Shown here: piece by piece, positions 24,063-35,547 of the stretch | How the letters are laid out: the number at the start of each line of letters is the position of its first letter | Numbering within the stretch: position 1 is the stretch's first letter | Assembly: GCA_037501455.1 (NCBI GenBank) | Contig: CM074865.1 | Coordinates: 7,885,001-7,949,000, forward strand | DNA length: 64,000 nucleotides | Reading direction: 5' to 3' | Source of the DNA: Lantana camara | Lineage: Eukaryota; Streptophyta; Magnoliopsida; Lamiales; Verbenaceae | Program-made: the position numbers and the translations under genes | Notes under the pieces: generated by a model | Database searches by the model: none | What the model saw: only the letters and a program-made list of their open reading frames with translations | Told to the model about the DNA's origin: nothing

Positions 24063-24336
24063 AATTGGCTACGCTAGAAATCGAAAAAAAAAAAAGGGGG
24101 GCAAAGTTCTCCAAGCCGAAGATCTTGGAGAAGCAGCAACTTCAACGAGGGGCGGGAGGCTCCGGCATCAAGACTAGCACATCCAGCTCTCGAGAAGAAG
24201 GAAAGAGAACAAAGGTGGCAGACTATGACGGCGAAATCAGCGTTGCCGCGAAAATTTGAAAAAAAGAAAAAAATTCAAACTCATCTGAAAGTTCAGTTGA
24301 GGAAGAGAATGAGAGGCGGCACGGAAAAAAAGGAAA

Positions 24337-24525
24337 CTCCTTGATATGAGTATAAACTATCAAAAGAAGAAAAACAGTGCTCCTTGATACGAGCATAAAC
24401 TGTCAACAAAATCAAACCATGACTCCTCGATACGAGCATAAACTATCCAAAGCATGGCTCCTTGATATGAGCATAAACTATCAAAAGAAGAAAAACATAG
24501 CTCCTTGATATGAGCATAAACTGTC
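24337..24525. repeat. Five-copy repeat, 43-bp spacing, next to the 3' LTR
   Basis: CTTGATACGAGCATAAACT and variants begin near 24337, 24380, 24423, 24458 and 24501 (spacing 43, 43, 35, 43). Between them are A-rich linkers such as AAAAGAAGAAAAACA. Confidence 0.9.
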
Positions 24526-26366
24526 TACGAGAAAAGCAGATTCGTTCGCACCAAGAATCGTGAGGATCGGGTCACCGGCGACAAGAAAGCAGTTGCCGAA
24601 AATCAATAATAATAACGGAGAAAAGATGTCCGGTGAAGTCTTGAGCAAGTTGTATATCGGGGATCCGATGATTCAACTTGAGGGGGAGTGTTGGGAATAC
24701 GAGCAATCAGGAGAGGATCTTGTTACTTTATATAATTGATTTATTGAATCCCTGACTTGTAGGGATTAGTGGCTTAATTTACGGCTTAATTTAGGATAGT
24801 GGTTAGGGTTGTATTTTGCTATTTAAACTTGTATTCTCAGTGCTTTAGAACACAACACAAGAAATAAAGATGTAGTCCTTAATTTCTAACAGCCCGTATC
24901 TGATTTGGGATTGTGAAACGGGTGACACGATGCTAGGGCGGACACTCGCCAACCTTGAGTCCAAATAGTCTGGCGAAAACGCTTCCATTGATAATTCGGT
25001 AGGATAACGCACGCCTGTAAAATTATAATACGCATGCGCATTGCTGCCACTGACAAGAGCACGACCATCACGAAGCAGGATGGCAGATGAGTGGTACATT
25101 CTCGGGATGGTGCCCGATTTTTGGTTCTCGAATCTTGACCCAAGTGGATTATCCGGTCTATAGATGACGGGCGTTAAAACAGGATTCTCACCTAAATCCC
25201 AGCCCGACGTACCAGCAGATGCCCCATTTACTAGAAGCACATTACCATTAGGTAGCAACACCATATCGCCCATGACTCTAGCTGAAGGCATCGTCTCCAC
25301 GACCCATTGGGGATTCGGGTCGTTTATTCGGATCCTCCCACACGTATTCAAAGCCCCAACAAACCTTCCATTTTCCGCACTAGTGTAAGATCCTCTTGGT
25401 GCACCACCACACACCAAAACTTCAGCTATAACAGCATTTCTTCTTTCTATATTCCTCAATGGAAGCAGAACTGCAGAACCCGAACTCGGATAACTCCTCG
25501 GATCCCCACCCGGGATCGTCGGGTAATTCCTCACCACCACCCCTCTAACATAATCGAACAAAATAGCCCGATTATTAGCAAAAATGAACAAATTCCCATC
25601 CACATTCAAGAACACAAACGGGTACAGATTATTCTCAACCCTAGGATCATTAGTCTGAGAAAGAAATGGCAAAGCGTAGGATTGATCAGCTCCGGCTCTC
25701 TTCGGGTAGAACTCATAATTGAACTGCCCACGTCCGCCGATGATTATCTGGCGGCCGTCGGGCAATATATGGTTGGTGGCGTACCACCTCCCCTGTACCA
25801 GTGCTGTATTGAATTCCTGCCAATCGCATGAAGTATCTGTGCACGGTTTGAAGAGGCGAGCGTTACGAATGCCGTCATTGAAGCCGCCGGTCTGCAGCAA
25901 GCTTCCGTCGGGCATGGCGGCGCCGGAGGAGCACCAGACGTTAGAGAAAACGTCTAGAGGGCGGACGGAGTTTGCAGCGACGTTGTACTCCACAGAATGG
26001 GCGGTGCAGTCGTGTTTGAGGGCTAGGTCTCTGGGATTGTCACGGCACCTGTTGTTCGGGAGGGAAATGTTGGAGGCGCCGAAATCAGTGCGGTCGAAGA
26101 TGACGACGCGGCCGGTGTGGAGGAGCTGCATGTGCATGGCGGAGACGCCGGTGTTGCGGAGGAGGAGGGTCCACGCGCCGCGGCCTGGGGCGGCGCTTGT
26201 GAGAATGTTGTGACAGTGTGGTATAAGGAGGAGGTGTATGACGAGGAGATGGGAAAGTGAAGAGAGGATATTGAGAGCTGTAATGGCGGCCATGGCTAGC
26301 TTCTGGTTTTTTCTTGAGAATTCAAATGTTTGTTTGAGTGGTGATATTATAGTTAGGCTAATGGGG

Positions 26367-26376
26367 TTTATATAGT
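26367..26376 (-). promoter_or_regulatory. TATA box of GLOX copy 4
   Basis: ACTATATAAA on the minus strand, 74-83 bp upstream of the start codon, matching copy 3. Confidence 0.65.
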
Positions 26377-27081
26377 TTCGTCATCTAATTATGAGAAAGA
26401 ATTAAGAGAAGTTATATAGTTTAATTTAATCTTAATTAGGTGGCCAAGGCCCAACGGAAAGGCATGTCACAAATTTAATATTTATTATATTCTAAATTTT
26501 GGAGTATTTTAATGTACTTTAATCTATATATATAGTTTTGTGAAATTGTTGTCCGTATGTAACATATATCCATTTATAATTATGATAAAATAGTTTTCTT
26601 GTTATTACATACATATATGCTAGTTATTCATAACTATTCTGAAAATTTACTAATCGAATTTTATTTTAAAGAAAAATTTGAATCTAGTTCGATCAAATTC
26701 AGCCTAACACGAATAAATCATAGATGTTTGTGGTTGAGTATTCTCCATAAAACAATAAGTATAAAATTTTCGTTATATAATTAATTACATATTATTGTTA
26801 TTATTATTTTAATCGTACCAACTTGAGGTTATCATTTTGAGAATGTAATGCATTTTCTACGTGGAGGTTGAAGAAGCTGTTATCCTCCTGGCAGGAAGCA
26901 GCTAAATGCTAATTATAGTCAACGTACGTATTCTGTGGGTTAATGATTAATGCTCTAATTAAAGGAAATAAAATAGCATAGTTTGAGAAGCTCGTGCAAC
27001 ATATAATTTTCCTCACAAAGGAATCCTGATTGCCGGACAAAATCATCAAATAATCTAATAATGAAGTTCATAAATAATAAG

Positions 27082-27384
27082 TGTTTGCACTCAAAATTCG
27101 TGTTTATTGATTTTTAGTCAATATCGAATAAATAATACAAATTATTTGAAAAAAATTCAAATTTAGCTTGAATAACGTTAATCCGTAGGTCCTTCGACTT
27201 GTTTACGAATCAAACGCCGGATTTTTAGAGAACCGTTTGAAGATTCAACAATTTTAAATTCGAAGGAAGAATCAGAGGATCAAGTGAAGATTGAAGACCC
27301 GCTTTTACTTAAGTTCTCAAATAATTTGTATTATTTATTCGATATTGACTAAAAATCAATAAACACGAATTTTTAGTGCAAACA
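27082..27384. mobile_element. 303-bp fold-back element with ~68-bp terminal inverted repeats
   Basis: The ends TGTTTGCACT...AGTGCAAACA are the outer part of a nearly perfect inverted repeat of about 68 bp (GTTTATTGATTTTTAGTC... on both arms). Exact 5-bp duplications ATAAG flank it (27077-27081 and 27385-27389). The interior of about 165 bp is non-coding. It sits in sequence shared with the 20.8-kb region, which has no such insertion. Confidence 0.85.
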
Positions 27385-27388
27385 ATAA

Positions 27389-27570
27389 GCTATGCTACGA
27401 ATATAAACATGGTAACACAAAAGTACCGCGATATAAATACAATAATATAGATTTTTTTTTTTAATTTTCTATGGGTGAAGTGTTTATACGGTGTTCGATG
27501 TCGACATAACACCATAGGACAAGATGATATTTTTAAAAGTGTTCGGGCATTATAAACTATAAGTAATTCC
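27389..27570 (+). repeat. Dispersed repeat family, third copy
   Basis: Same blocks as 17150-17330 and 20290-20480 (GATATTTTTAAAAGTGTTCG and others), immediately right of the fold-back element. Confidence 0.5.
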
Positions 27571-28376
27571 TTAGAGAATACTTGACTGTCTTTACCAACG
27601 AGCACAAATAACCGTACAAATTAATGGTGCTTATAAATGAATATTTCTATCCTACAATATAAATATTAAATCATGGCTCCGTGGCTTTAAATTTTCTCAC
27701 AGTATTAATCATGGCTCTAACCTGTCTTTAAGGGATATTAATTCGACTAATACTAACCCACTAATTTTGAAAAATTATCCTATTTAAATTTTAATTATCA
27801 ACAAGTGATATCTCTAAATGTATCTAATCTTATAACTAATCTTTGTGACATACTGACATCCGTATTTCGACATATTTATATTTATATTGGGAAGTGGGTG
27901 TAAAGTGGAAACTTTGAGCATGACAGATCAGGCATGCATGCAACAAAATATACTCTTTACGTACCTAATGGATTTCAAATATCTTAATTACGTACCTAAT
28001 GTATTTGTTATATCTTAAATCATTTTATAAAATCATTATTGCTGTCATTATCCGATGATAATAATAATAATTCGTGTTGACATACTGCTAACAGGATATA
28101 ATTGATTTGCGAAGTTGTTGCGACGGGAAATTAAATATAAAGTATTTATTAATGATTAATTTCATTCCCTTGGTACGCCTAACAAATTTTTTTCCAAGGC
28201 CCAGTCATCTCAGTGTTCTAGGCTTTGTAAAAGATACGTTACCTAAAATCTTAGTTTAACACTTATAATTGCTCTGTTTGAATGCCAAAAAGATTCCTAA
28301 TATTTGGTAAAAGCCGCCTTAATTGGTGATGACTAATTCGTTGTTAATGTGAGTAAATTATAGTGAATAAATTATA

Positions 28377-28814
28377 GGAGATTTATATCTGATTACTCTG
28401 CATTTAGACATAATTATAATGCAGTTTATTTAAATTGAAAAATTACATTTTAGTTCATAACTTTTGAGAATCGTTTGTGGTTTTTAACGTCCGTTAGGGT
28501 CTCATTATGCCATTTCGAAAATGGCCCCGATTTTTTTAATTTGATTCGTGAGTCCAAGGATTGTATTGTTAAATTTATAGTTTATAGGGATTATTTTGTT
28601 TATATTTATAAACTTTAGGGATTATTTTGTAATTTTGATCATATATTCAATGTAAATACTCATACAAATCGGCAAGGGTATAAGTGTACTTTTATAAATT
28701 TTGTTAAGGATTTCGGACAAACGAAACTTGCAGGGACTAAAATGTATTTTTTTAAATATGTGGACTGCATTATAATTAGGTCTAAATGCAGGGTAGTTAG
28801 ATGTAAATCTCCCT
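28377..28814. mobile_element. MULE-type MITE (438 bp)
   Basis: The termini GGAGATTTA(T/C)ATCT and their reverse complement at 28801-28813 belong to inverted repeats of about 80 bp (TGCATTTAGAC..TAATTATAATGCAG on both arms). The flanks TAAATTATA (28368-28376) and TAAATTATT (28815-28823) look like a 9-bp target duplication with one change, which fits Mutator-like elements. The interior is non-coding. Confidence 0.8.
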
Positions 28815-28829
28815 TAAATTATTTATATG

Positions 28830-30105
28830 TCATTATATGAGTTTGAGTCTGGTCAATCAAACCATTAATAGGTGTGTATCTAAAAATTCAAACTCAATAC
28901 TTCTAATTAAAATAATATAACTGACGCCGAACCGCTAAACTACATTGGTCGATTGTTTTCATATTTTATTATTGCACTTCATTTAGAATATCTTAGAAAA
29001 GAGCTTGTTTATGAAGGAAGCAAAATCTCTCTGTTTGCTCATTATAGAATAAATTATAGTACCAAAATTAATTTTTGAGTATCATCTTCCTGAGCTGGGC
29101 AATTACAATCTGGAAAGAGAGAATGTGATAAAAACAATTTTTTATCATTTGGGGTACGTAAGCTATACAGATTTAGATGCTGGAATATAAAATTTTAACA
29201 ACTTTCTTCCAAAGCAAAATCAGATAAAGTATATATACATAAAAGAAAAAAAAGAAAGAGTTGTATATGAACTTTTAAGGAACAATTTTATTATTTATTG
29301 CATATACTTCTACGGTAATACAATTTTATGTATTAATTTCTTTCATAAGTTATAAATATATTTCAATTTAAGGAACTCCGGATAAAATTACGAATTTATT
29401 GATTTATTCAATGTCAGAAATACAATACTTAGTACCTAGGTCACCTAGTGTGGATGCGGGAACGGGTACGGGTGAGAATGCATCAGTGCACAAATTTTTT
29501 AAAATAAAAATTGAGTACGAGACCGTCTTAAAACGTCTAATAAAAAAATATTTTAAATAATTATATATATAATATACTTTATTTGATATACAGTTTTTAA
29601 AAAATGAAAATAATATAAGAAAAATAGTTTTAATTTGAATTATTTTATTAGTAATTCTACAATCATTTTTTTTAATACGAATTCATTTTCTTTAATATTC
29701 TATATAAAAATTGTCCAACATGTATATTGTCTAGTTTATAAATAATTTTTTTTATTTAATTATTTAGAACCAGAAATGTGCACAAATTTATTGGTATAAA
29801 GAACTAAAATCTTAAGTCATTTTAAAGCAACAAATACATACAAATATATAAGTATGAAAAATTAAGTGTGAATGCATCGAGTATAATAAAAAGATTATAT
29901 CATCTACCATAGTACTAAAAGTCTAAAATTATTTTATACATAGAATTGCCTAGCTAGCTATGTCAAAAGGCCAACTCACAAAAGTCAACTACATCTTCAA
30001 TAAATTAAGGAAATCCACATAAAAATAACTAAATTGCATACTATCAAATCCATTTCTTTAATAGATCTCAAAAATAAAAAATAAAAAATCCAATTATTCA
30101 GCCAC
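28830..30105. other. Intergenic, AT-rich
   Basis: No gene seen. Short blocks matching the 21.4-22.1 kb region (GAGCTTGTTT, CAACTCACAAAAGTCAACTA) continue the segmental duplication up to the LINE insertion. Confidence 0.6.
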
Positions 30106-30112
30106 TAATCAT

Positions 30113-33100
30113 CCTTTTTTTTTTTTTTTTTTTTTTTGAAACGAAAGACGGAAGCAAGCTACAAAGCGCTACGATCCTCCGAAATACATTTCAAAACCGA
30201 ATCGGGGAGCTCAGAGTCCCCATCACTGCAATTAATAGCTAATCTAGCAAGGGTATGAGCCGTCTTGTTGCCTTCACGTCGGATGAAAGAGACTGATGTT
30301 GAGGGAATTTGTTCCAGAAGTTCCCTTATGTCCTCAATAATGTTCCCTGCGCAAGACAAATCTTCCCCAGTAGCATTAAGCCTGTTGACAAGCTCAAGGC
30401 AATCACTCTCGAATACCACTCTCTGGAATTTAAAGGAGACTGCCAGTTTAGCTGCCTCTTTAATGGCGAAAGCTTCAATAATCTCTGGGTCAAACATTCC
30501 CTTGCGCCTAACACTCCGCCATGCTAGGCAATCTCCTAAATGATCCCGAACAACAATACCGATCCCCAGCTCCTTTGTCTGCTCAAACCTTGCCCCGTCT
30601 GAGTTGATCTTCACCACATCCTCCGCTGGAAATGACCATTGAGAACTGTGAGAAAGAGAAGCCCTTGGTTCAGCCGCCAACTCTCCAACCCGTCCAGCAA
30701 GGTAGTGATTAATTGCTAAATTCACTAAAGAGCTTGTATCCAATCCCTCCTTTGCTGACCACTGCTTATTCCGATTCCGCCACAGTGACCAAGCAAAAGT
30801 AGCAAACTTATCTCCCTCCTCCTCCGAGATTTCACCTAATACAAACCTCACCCACTCCTCACTACCCCCACGCCACTGCGAAATAATGCTCCAAGGTATA
30901 TTTGTCATCGCCCAAAACTGACGAGCCACATTACAACTAATAAACACATGCTCCAACGACTCCGGATACGCCTCACACCAAGGACAAGACACTCTCTCCC
31001 GACAATGTCTGCGGGTTAGAGCTTCTCCCGTCGGCAAAGCTCCTTTACACAGTCTCCATAAAAAAACTTTCACTTTTGGAGCAATCTTCCTTCTCCAAAT
31101 AAGTTTCCAATCCCTTCTAGCTGAAGATTGGCCCGACTCTCTACTATCCAAATCCATTTTTAAAGCCACCGTGTAGGCACTCCTTACCGAATATCTACCA
31201 TCTTTGTTGTGGTGCCAAATTCTTCTGTCCCTATTATTTGTGTGACCAAGAGGGATTGATAAGATTTCATCAACATCCTGTAACGTGAAATTCTCCCGAA
31301 TCAACTCCTCATCCCAAGTGCCATTGTTTTTAATGAGTTGACTAACATAAATAAGATTGTTGTCCCCATCCGGCCTAAACAACGGCTTAAAATTATAAGG
31401 TCTCGAGATCCACTTATCCTCCCAGATTCGAACACACGCCCCGTTTCCAATCCTCCACCTTACCCCAATTTCCAGCAACGGACGAGCACTAAGAATGCTC
31501 CGCCACGTGAGTGACGGCCTTGTCCCCAAACCAGCCTAAAAAAAATTCCCATCCACAAAGTACCGAGCCCGAAGGAGCCGAGAAAGGAGGCTATGCGGGT
31601 CGGTAAGAAGTCGCCATCCCTGTTTTGCCAAAAGTGCTAGATTGAATGCTCGCAAACTCCTGAAACCCATTCCACCTTCGCCCTTAGGTAAGCACATTTT
31701 TTCCCAGCTCAGCCAATGTATCTTGCAACCGTTATTGCCATCCCACCAGAAATTGGCTATCATCGAAGAAATCTCTCGGAGTAAGGTTTCTGGGAGCTTA
31801 AAACAGGTCATAGCGTAAGCCGGGATTGCTTGCAGGATCGCTTTGATGAGTATCTCCCGCCCGGCTTGAGATAAAGCCTTCTCTTTCCACCCTTCTATCC
31901 GCTGCCACACCCTATCCCGAAGACTAGCAAAAACCTCCCTCTTCGAAGCCCCCACCATACCCGGGAGCCCTAAGTATTTGTCATGTCGTTGCACCACTCT
32001 GACCCCCAACCGAGCCACCAAACTATCCACCACCTCTTCCTTCACATTCGGACTAAACACAACCGTAGATTTATCATAGTTCACAACTTGCCCCGAAATC
32101 ATGCCATACTTCTGCAATACCCCCATAATCCCTTCGATTGCTTCATTCGATGCTGGACTGAAAATCATGGTATCATCAGCAAACAACAAATGTGACACTA
32201 CCGGGGCCTCTTTGCAGATTCTGACTCCGCGAATTCTCTCCTCCTGATCTATGAGAAAGCTCAGAACCTCTGCACACAAAAGAAATAAATACGGAGACAA
32301 TGGGTCGCCCTGACGAAGGCCACGACCCGGAGAGCAATGACCAAAAACTGACCCATTAAGCACAAAGGAATAGTCTACAGAAGATATGCAACGAAGAATA
32401 AGCGAAATGAAATCCATGTGAAAACCTAACCTCAACATAGTGCGTTCCAGGAATCGCCACTCCACACGATCATAAGCCTTGCTCATGTCCAATTTAAGGG
32501 CTAAGAGACCCTCGTTACCCTGCTTGCGGTTCTTAATAAAGTGATTGATTTCAAAAGCACACAGTACATTGTCAGTTATAAGCCTACCCGGGACAAAGGC
32601 ACTTTGAGTAGGAGATATAACAATTTTAAGAATAGGTTTGAGTCTATTTGAAATGGCCTTTGAAGCAATTTTATACATAACGTTGCACAGACTGATCGGG
32701 CAAAGTTGAGACATATTTGTAGGGTTATCACATTTAGGAATTAAAACGATATTGGTTGAATGTAAGCACTTCTCAAAGTTAAGGAAATCAAGTGTGCAGT
32801 CAATAACCTCTTTACTTACAAGATCCCAAAATTTTTGGAAAAAAAAAGGAGGCAAACCATCCGGCCCGGGGACCTTAAGCGGGAACATGGATTTCAGTGC
32901 TTTGTTGATTTCTGGAGCAGTGTACGGAGCAAGCAAGCGATCATTCATCTCCCGGGTAACCTTAGACTGTAGACCCTCAAGCACACTATCAATATCTTCT
33001 GACGGAACCAAGTTGGACTTAAAGATATTTGCAAAATACTCCTCTACAATGGATTGCATTTCTTCTGTTTTAGATTTCTCAGTCCCATTCCTATCCTGCA

Positions 33101-33150
33101 GACACGAAATCATCCTTTTAGTTTTGTCTGCACGCATCTTAGGACTTTGA
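30113..33150 (-). mobile_element. 5'-truncated LINE (L1-like non-LTR retrotransposon)
   Basis: A poly(A) tail appears as the T run at 30115-30137, and the coding sequence runs leftwards from about 33137. RT, RVT-type zinc-finger and RNase H domains are present; ORF1 and the endonuclease are missing. The flanks ACTAATCAT (30104-30112) and ATTAATCAT (33151-33159) may be a degenerate target duplication, but the right boundary is not firmly fixed because nearby sequence also resembles the paralogous 22.1-kb flank. Confidence 0.88.
30159..33137 (-). pseudogene. LINE ORF2 fragment: reverse transcriptase, zf-RVT, RNase H
   Basis: One reading frame broken by a single stop. The first part (33137-31536) carries the RT palm, with [33 protein letters not shown] and the catalytic LLFADD box. 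At 31536-31538 an in-frame TAG interrupts the usual thumb/linker segment, at a site where related elements often have Glu (GAG to TAG would be one change). The same frame continues from 31529 to 30159 with the zf-RVT segment (WKLIWRRKIAPKVKVFLWRL, CPWCEAYPESLEHVF) and an RNase H domain (NSDGA, SDCLELV, HTLARLA). The N-terminus begins inside the region before RT, so the endonuclease is absent. Replication-incompetent. Confidence 0.9.
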
Positions 33151-33159
33151 ATTAATCAT

Positions 33160-34053
33160 TAATTACATAACTAAACAACAATTGATCAAATTAATGATAT
33201 TAATATACATATAGCAGAATGTTTGTTGTCTGCAGACATGACACCAAGTGCAGTTGATGCCAGGCAGCAAGATACAACCTTAATTACTCATATGATTATC
33301 CATTCATGGTGTAATATACTAATATTAAATCACTAGAAATTTTTTGTTCATATGTTTTCTTCTGAATTTTAAATAATCATATCTCAAACATAATAACAAC
33401 ATGAATTATGTAGTAACCTTTCTTTTTTGGTAATTCCAAAACGCGTATTCAGACCGTTATGATATTCGGATACTGACACAACACTATGAAAATAATATGA
33501 ATAGGGGTATGAATATGGGCATATGATCTCATAGATCTCTTCTTGAATGTTTTAAGTGAAAAGTTTCACACTACACGACCGTTGGGTTTCTCTCCTCTCA
33601 GATTTACACTGGATTCGAGTATATCTCCTTAGTCTTTGTTACTTATCCACCACTTTACCAAAGTCCTTGCCTTTCCTTCTCTCCTCAGATCATTGTAGCT
33701 TGTAACCGCTCTTACAGCGAACCGCTTAGCCGAGCTGCTCTCGGTCTAGGCTCTTTTGAACTGGCCCCAAAATAATACAACAAAATAATATTTTTAAAAA
33801 TATTCATCTATAATAGTCAGGCCCAAACCATTACGGATGGAGCTTGATCTATTTGAACCAAAATGTATAATGTTGGGCCAACGGCCATGGCACCAGCTCA
33901 TTTACTTATCGAATTATATTGTTGGATTTGGAGACGAAAGTTTTGGATCCACTTTTGAATCCGTCCTATTGAGATTTGGTAAGCACTAAAATAGACAAGT
34001 CTATTGATCCAATTTTGCTGAACAGTTTCTGGTACAAATTCTTGAACGATGGA
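33160..34053. other. Intergenic with relics of the dispersed repeat
   Basis: 33435-33530 and 33775-33835 look like two halves of the dispersed repeat described at 17150, separated by about 240 bp of unrelated sequence. No gene seen. Confidence 0.45.
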
Positions 34054-34060
34054 TCACAAT

Positions 34061-34660
34061 TAGGGCAGTCAATGGATCGGATTTTAATCCGAATCCGGTC
34101 TGAATTTTAGCATATTCGTTCAATAAAAATGTCCGATGGATCATATCCGATTATAAATATTCGAAATCCGAAATAAATGGATCGAATATGGAATTAAGGA
34201 TATATATAATATTTAATTAAATAAATTATTTACTAGTACATAATACTAAGTAAAATGATTAAAATTATGATTTTTACATATTTATCACTTTAAATAATAA
34301 CAAATTTTGAATTGTTTACCCTAAAACTATATTTTTTCTTTATTAATAAGTTTAAATTAACCTATCTTAAGTAAATATTAACAAAATCATTAAATAATCT
34401 ATTAAATAACAATTGTTTATTAAATATTATCTAATTATATTTATTTTTTATATTAAATTTATTGTTTAAAAAATTAAATTTTATTATTAATCTGGTCGGA
34501 TCTTTTATCGGATCTGATCTGACCCGATTACATATGGATTCAAAATAAATGAATCCGAATCCTATAAGATTCGGATTCAAACCCGGTTATCGGATTGTTT
34601 TATCGGATTCGGATTCGGAATCTCCTGATCCAGTCCGAATCCGACGTGTTGACAGCCCTA
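34061..34660. mobile_element. hAT-type MITE (600 bp)
   Basis: Ends TAGGGCAGTCAA and TTGACAGCCCTA are imperfect inverted repeats of the CAGGGCTGTCAA kind often seen in hAT MITEs. Flanks ATCACAAT (34053-34060) and GTCACAAT (34661-34668) match at 7 of 8 positions, the duplication length of hAT elements. The subterminal parts are rich in GGATTCGGATTCGG-like repeats in both orientations; the core is AT-rich and non-coding. Confidence 0.8.
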
Positions 34661-34668
34661 GTCACAAT

Positions 34669-35440
34669 GATGGTTTCAAGTTATAAAGGCCCAAAAATAA
34701 CTCAATTTTATTAGGTCCAAAGCCCAAAGGGAAATTCGAACGGTAGCTACCAATTATAATTGCCTTGGCTTTACATCTTGTCACGTGTATCTTCTGAACT
34801 CTTAATTGTGAAAGTATTTCTTTTGATTAATCATTTTATGAATTATTGCATGAAATAATTTCCATTTTGATCCCAAAAAATAGAGAAGATTAATAATAGC
34901 CCCTTGAAATCTAATTCAATTATAAAAGGAATATGAACGTTGAAAAATTATACAAAAACAACTTTGATCCCCCTATTTCTCTTAATATCATTCAAATTTT
35001 TAAAAAAATTATGAACTTTTAATTATATGGATCTTTTTCGAAAAAAAATTCGTAAGTAACAAAAAAATAATAACTATAAGTAAATAATAGGAGATAAGTA
35101 GATATCTTATTACTGAACACTAATATCATGGGTAACCGGTCTCAGTTGCATGGGATAGTTGGAAACATTAGGATCATCAATAAACATCAGTTCAAAGGGT
35201 TAAAAGTTTTTTTTTTTTTTGGTTTAAAAAAAATAAAAAAATAAAAAAAAGATTCTCTTGAAAAAAACTATTAGTAAATAGTAACTGTCCAAATATTTAA
35301 GAATATTTCAACAATAAAAGAAATGTGATAATAGTCAAAGAGGGGCAAAATGGTAATTTCATATTTCAATCGAACGAGCTTCCCACGTCCCAATCCAAAG
35401 GGCGAGAAGTATCTATTATAATAAGGCCTAAATTAATCCA
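34669..35440. other. Upstream region of VHA-c
   Basis: Single-copy-looking AT-rich sequence with a pyrimidine-rich stretch (TCATCTCTCGCTCTC) near 35452, likely in the 5' UTR. No clear TATA box could be assigned and no other gene is seen. Confidence 0.5.
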
Positions 35441-35547
35441 CAACTGTTTATTCATCTCTCGCTCTCAATCTCTGCGGAGTCTCGCGCAACATCACAGCAA
35501 CAATCCATTCAGATCCGATCTCTGCGGAACTCCTAATCGATCCAAAG

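Larger units (their letters stand above)
22838..24891 (+). mobile_element. Young non-autonomous LTR element inside GLOX copy 4
   Basis: LTRs are at 22838-23029 (192 bp) and 24689-24891 (203 bp). They differ only by a 1-bp indel and a 12-bp local duplication (ACGGCTTAATTT). Target duplication is GCCCG (22833-22837 and 24892-24896). The primer site TGGTATCAGAGC (initiator tRNA-Met type) is at 23030 and the purine tract TTGAGGGGGAG ends at 24688; both are usual in Ty1/copia-type elements. The 1.66-kb interior has short open frames but no protease, integrase or RT. Near-identical LTRs indicate recent movement. Confidence 0.95.
22540..26293 (-). pseudogene. GLOX-like gene copy 4, recently disrupted by an LTR element
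   Basis: From the start at 26293 the frame is open and colinear with copy 3 for about 466 residues: signal peptide, Cys and Tyr of the cofactor (NVWCSSG, FNYEF) and RMYHS are all present. It then runs into the LTR of the 22838-24891 element and stops at 24845 after 16 foreign residues. The remaining C-terminal piece (22540-22837), with TTHSFS and the DUF1929 end, lies beyond the element. The GCCCG duplication shows that one clean insertion separated the two parts, and no other disabling change was seen. A transcript ending in the LTR could make a protein lacking the last metal-ligand His, so activity is unlikely. The TATA box at 26367-26376 and other upstream sequence are preserved. Confidence 0.92.

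Noticed and set aside
24337..24525. CRISPR-like array
   Set aside because: Regular spacing suggested it, but the linkers are similar to one another, the site is inside a plant LTR element and there are no cas genes.
24845..24891. Sixteen-residue C-terminal tail of the open frame in GLOX copy 4
   Set aside because: It is encoded by the LTR of the inserted element and is not a natural variant C-terminus.
27082..27384. TRIM LTR pair
   Set aside because: The ends are TG...CA with a 5-bp duplication, but the two arms are inverted and not direct repeats, and there is no primer site.
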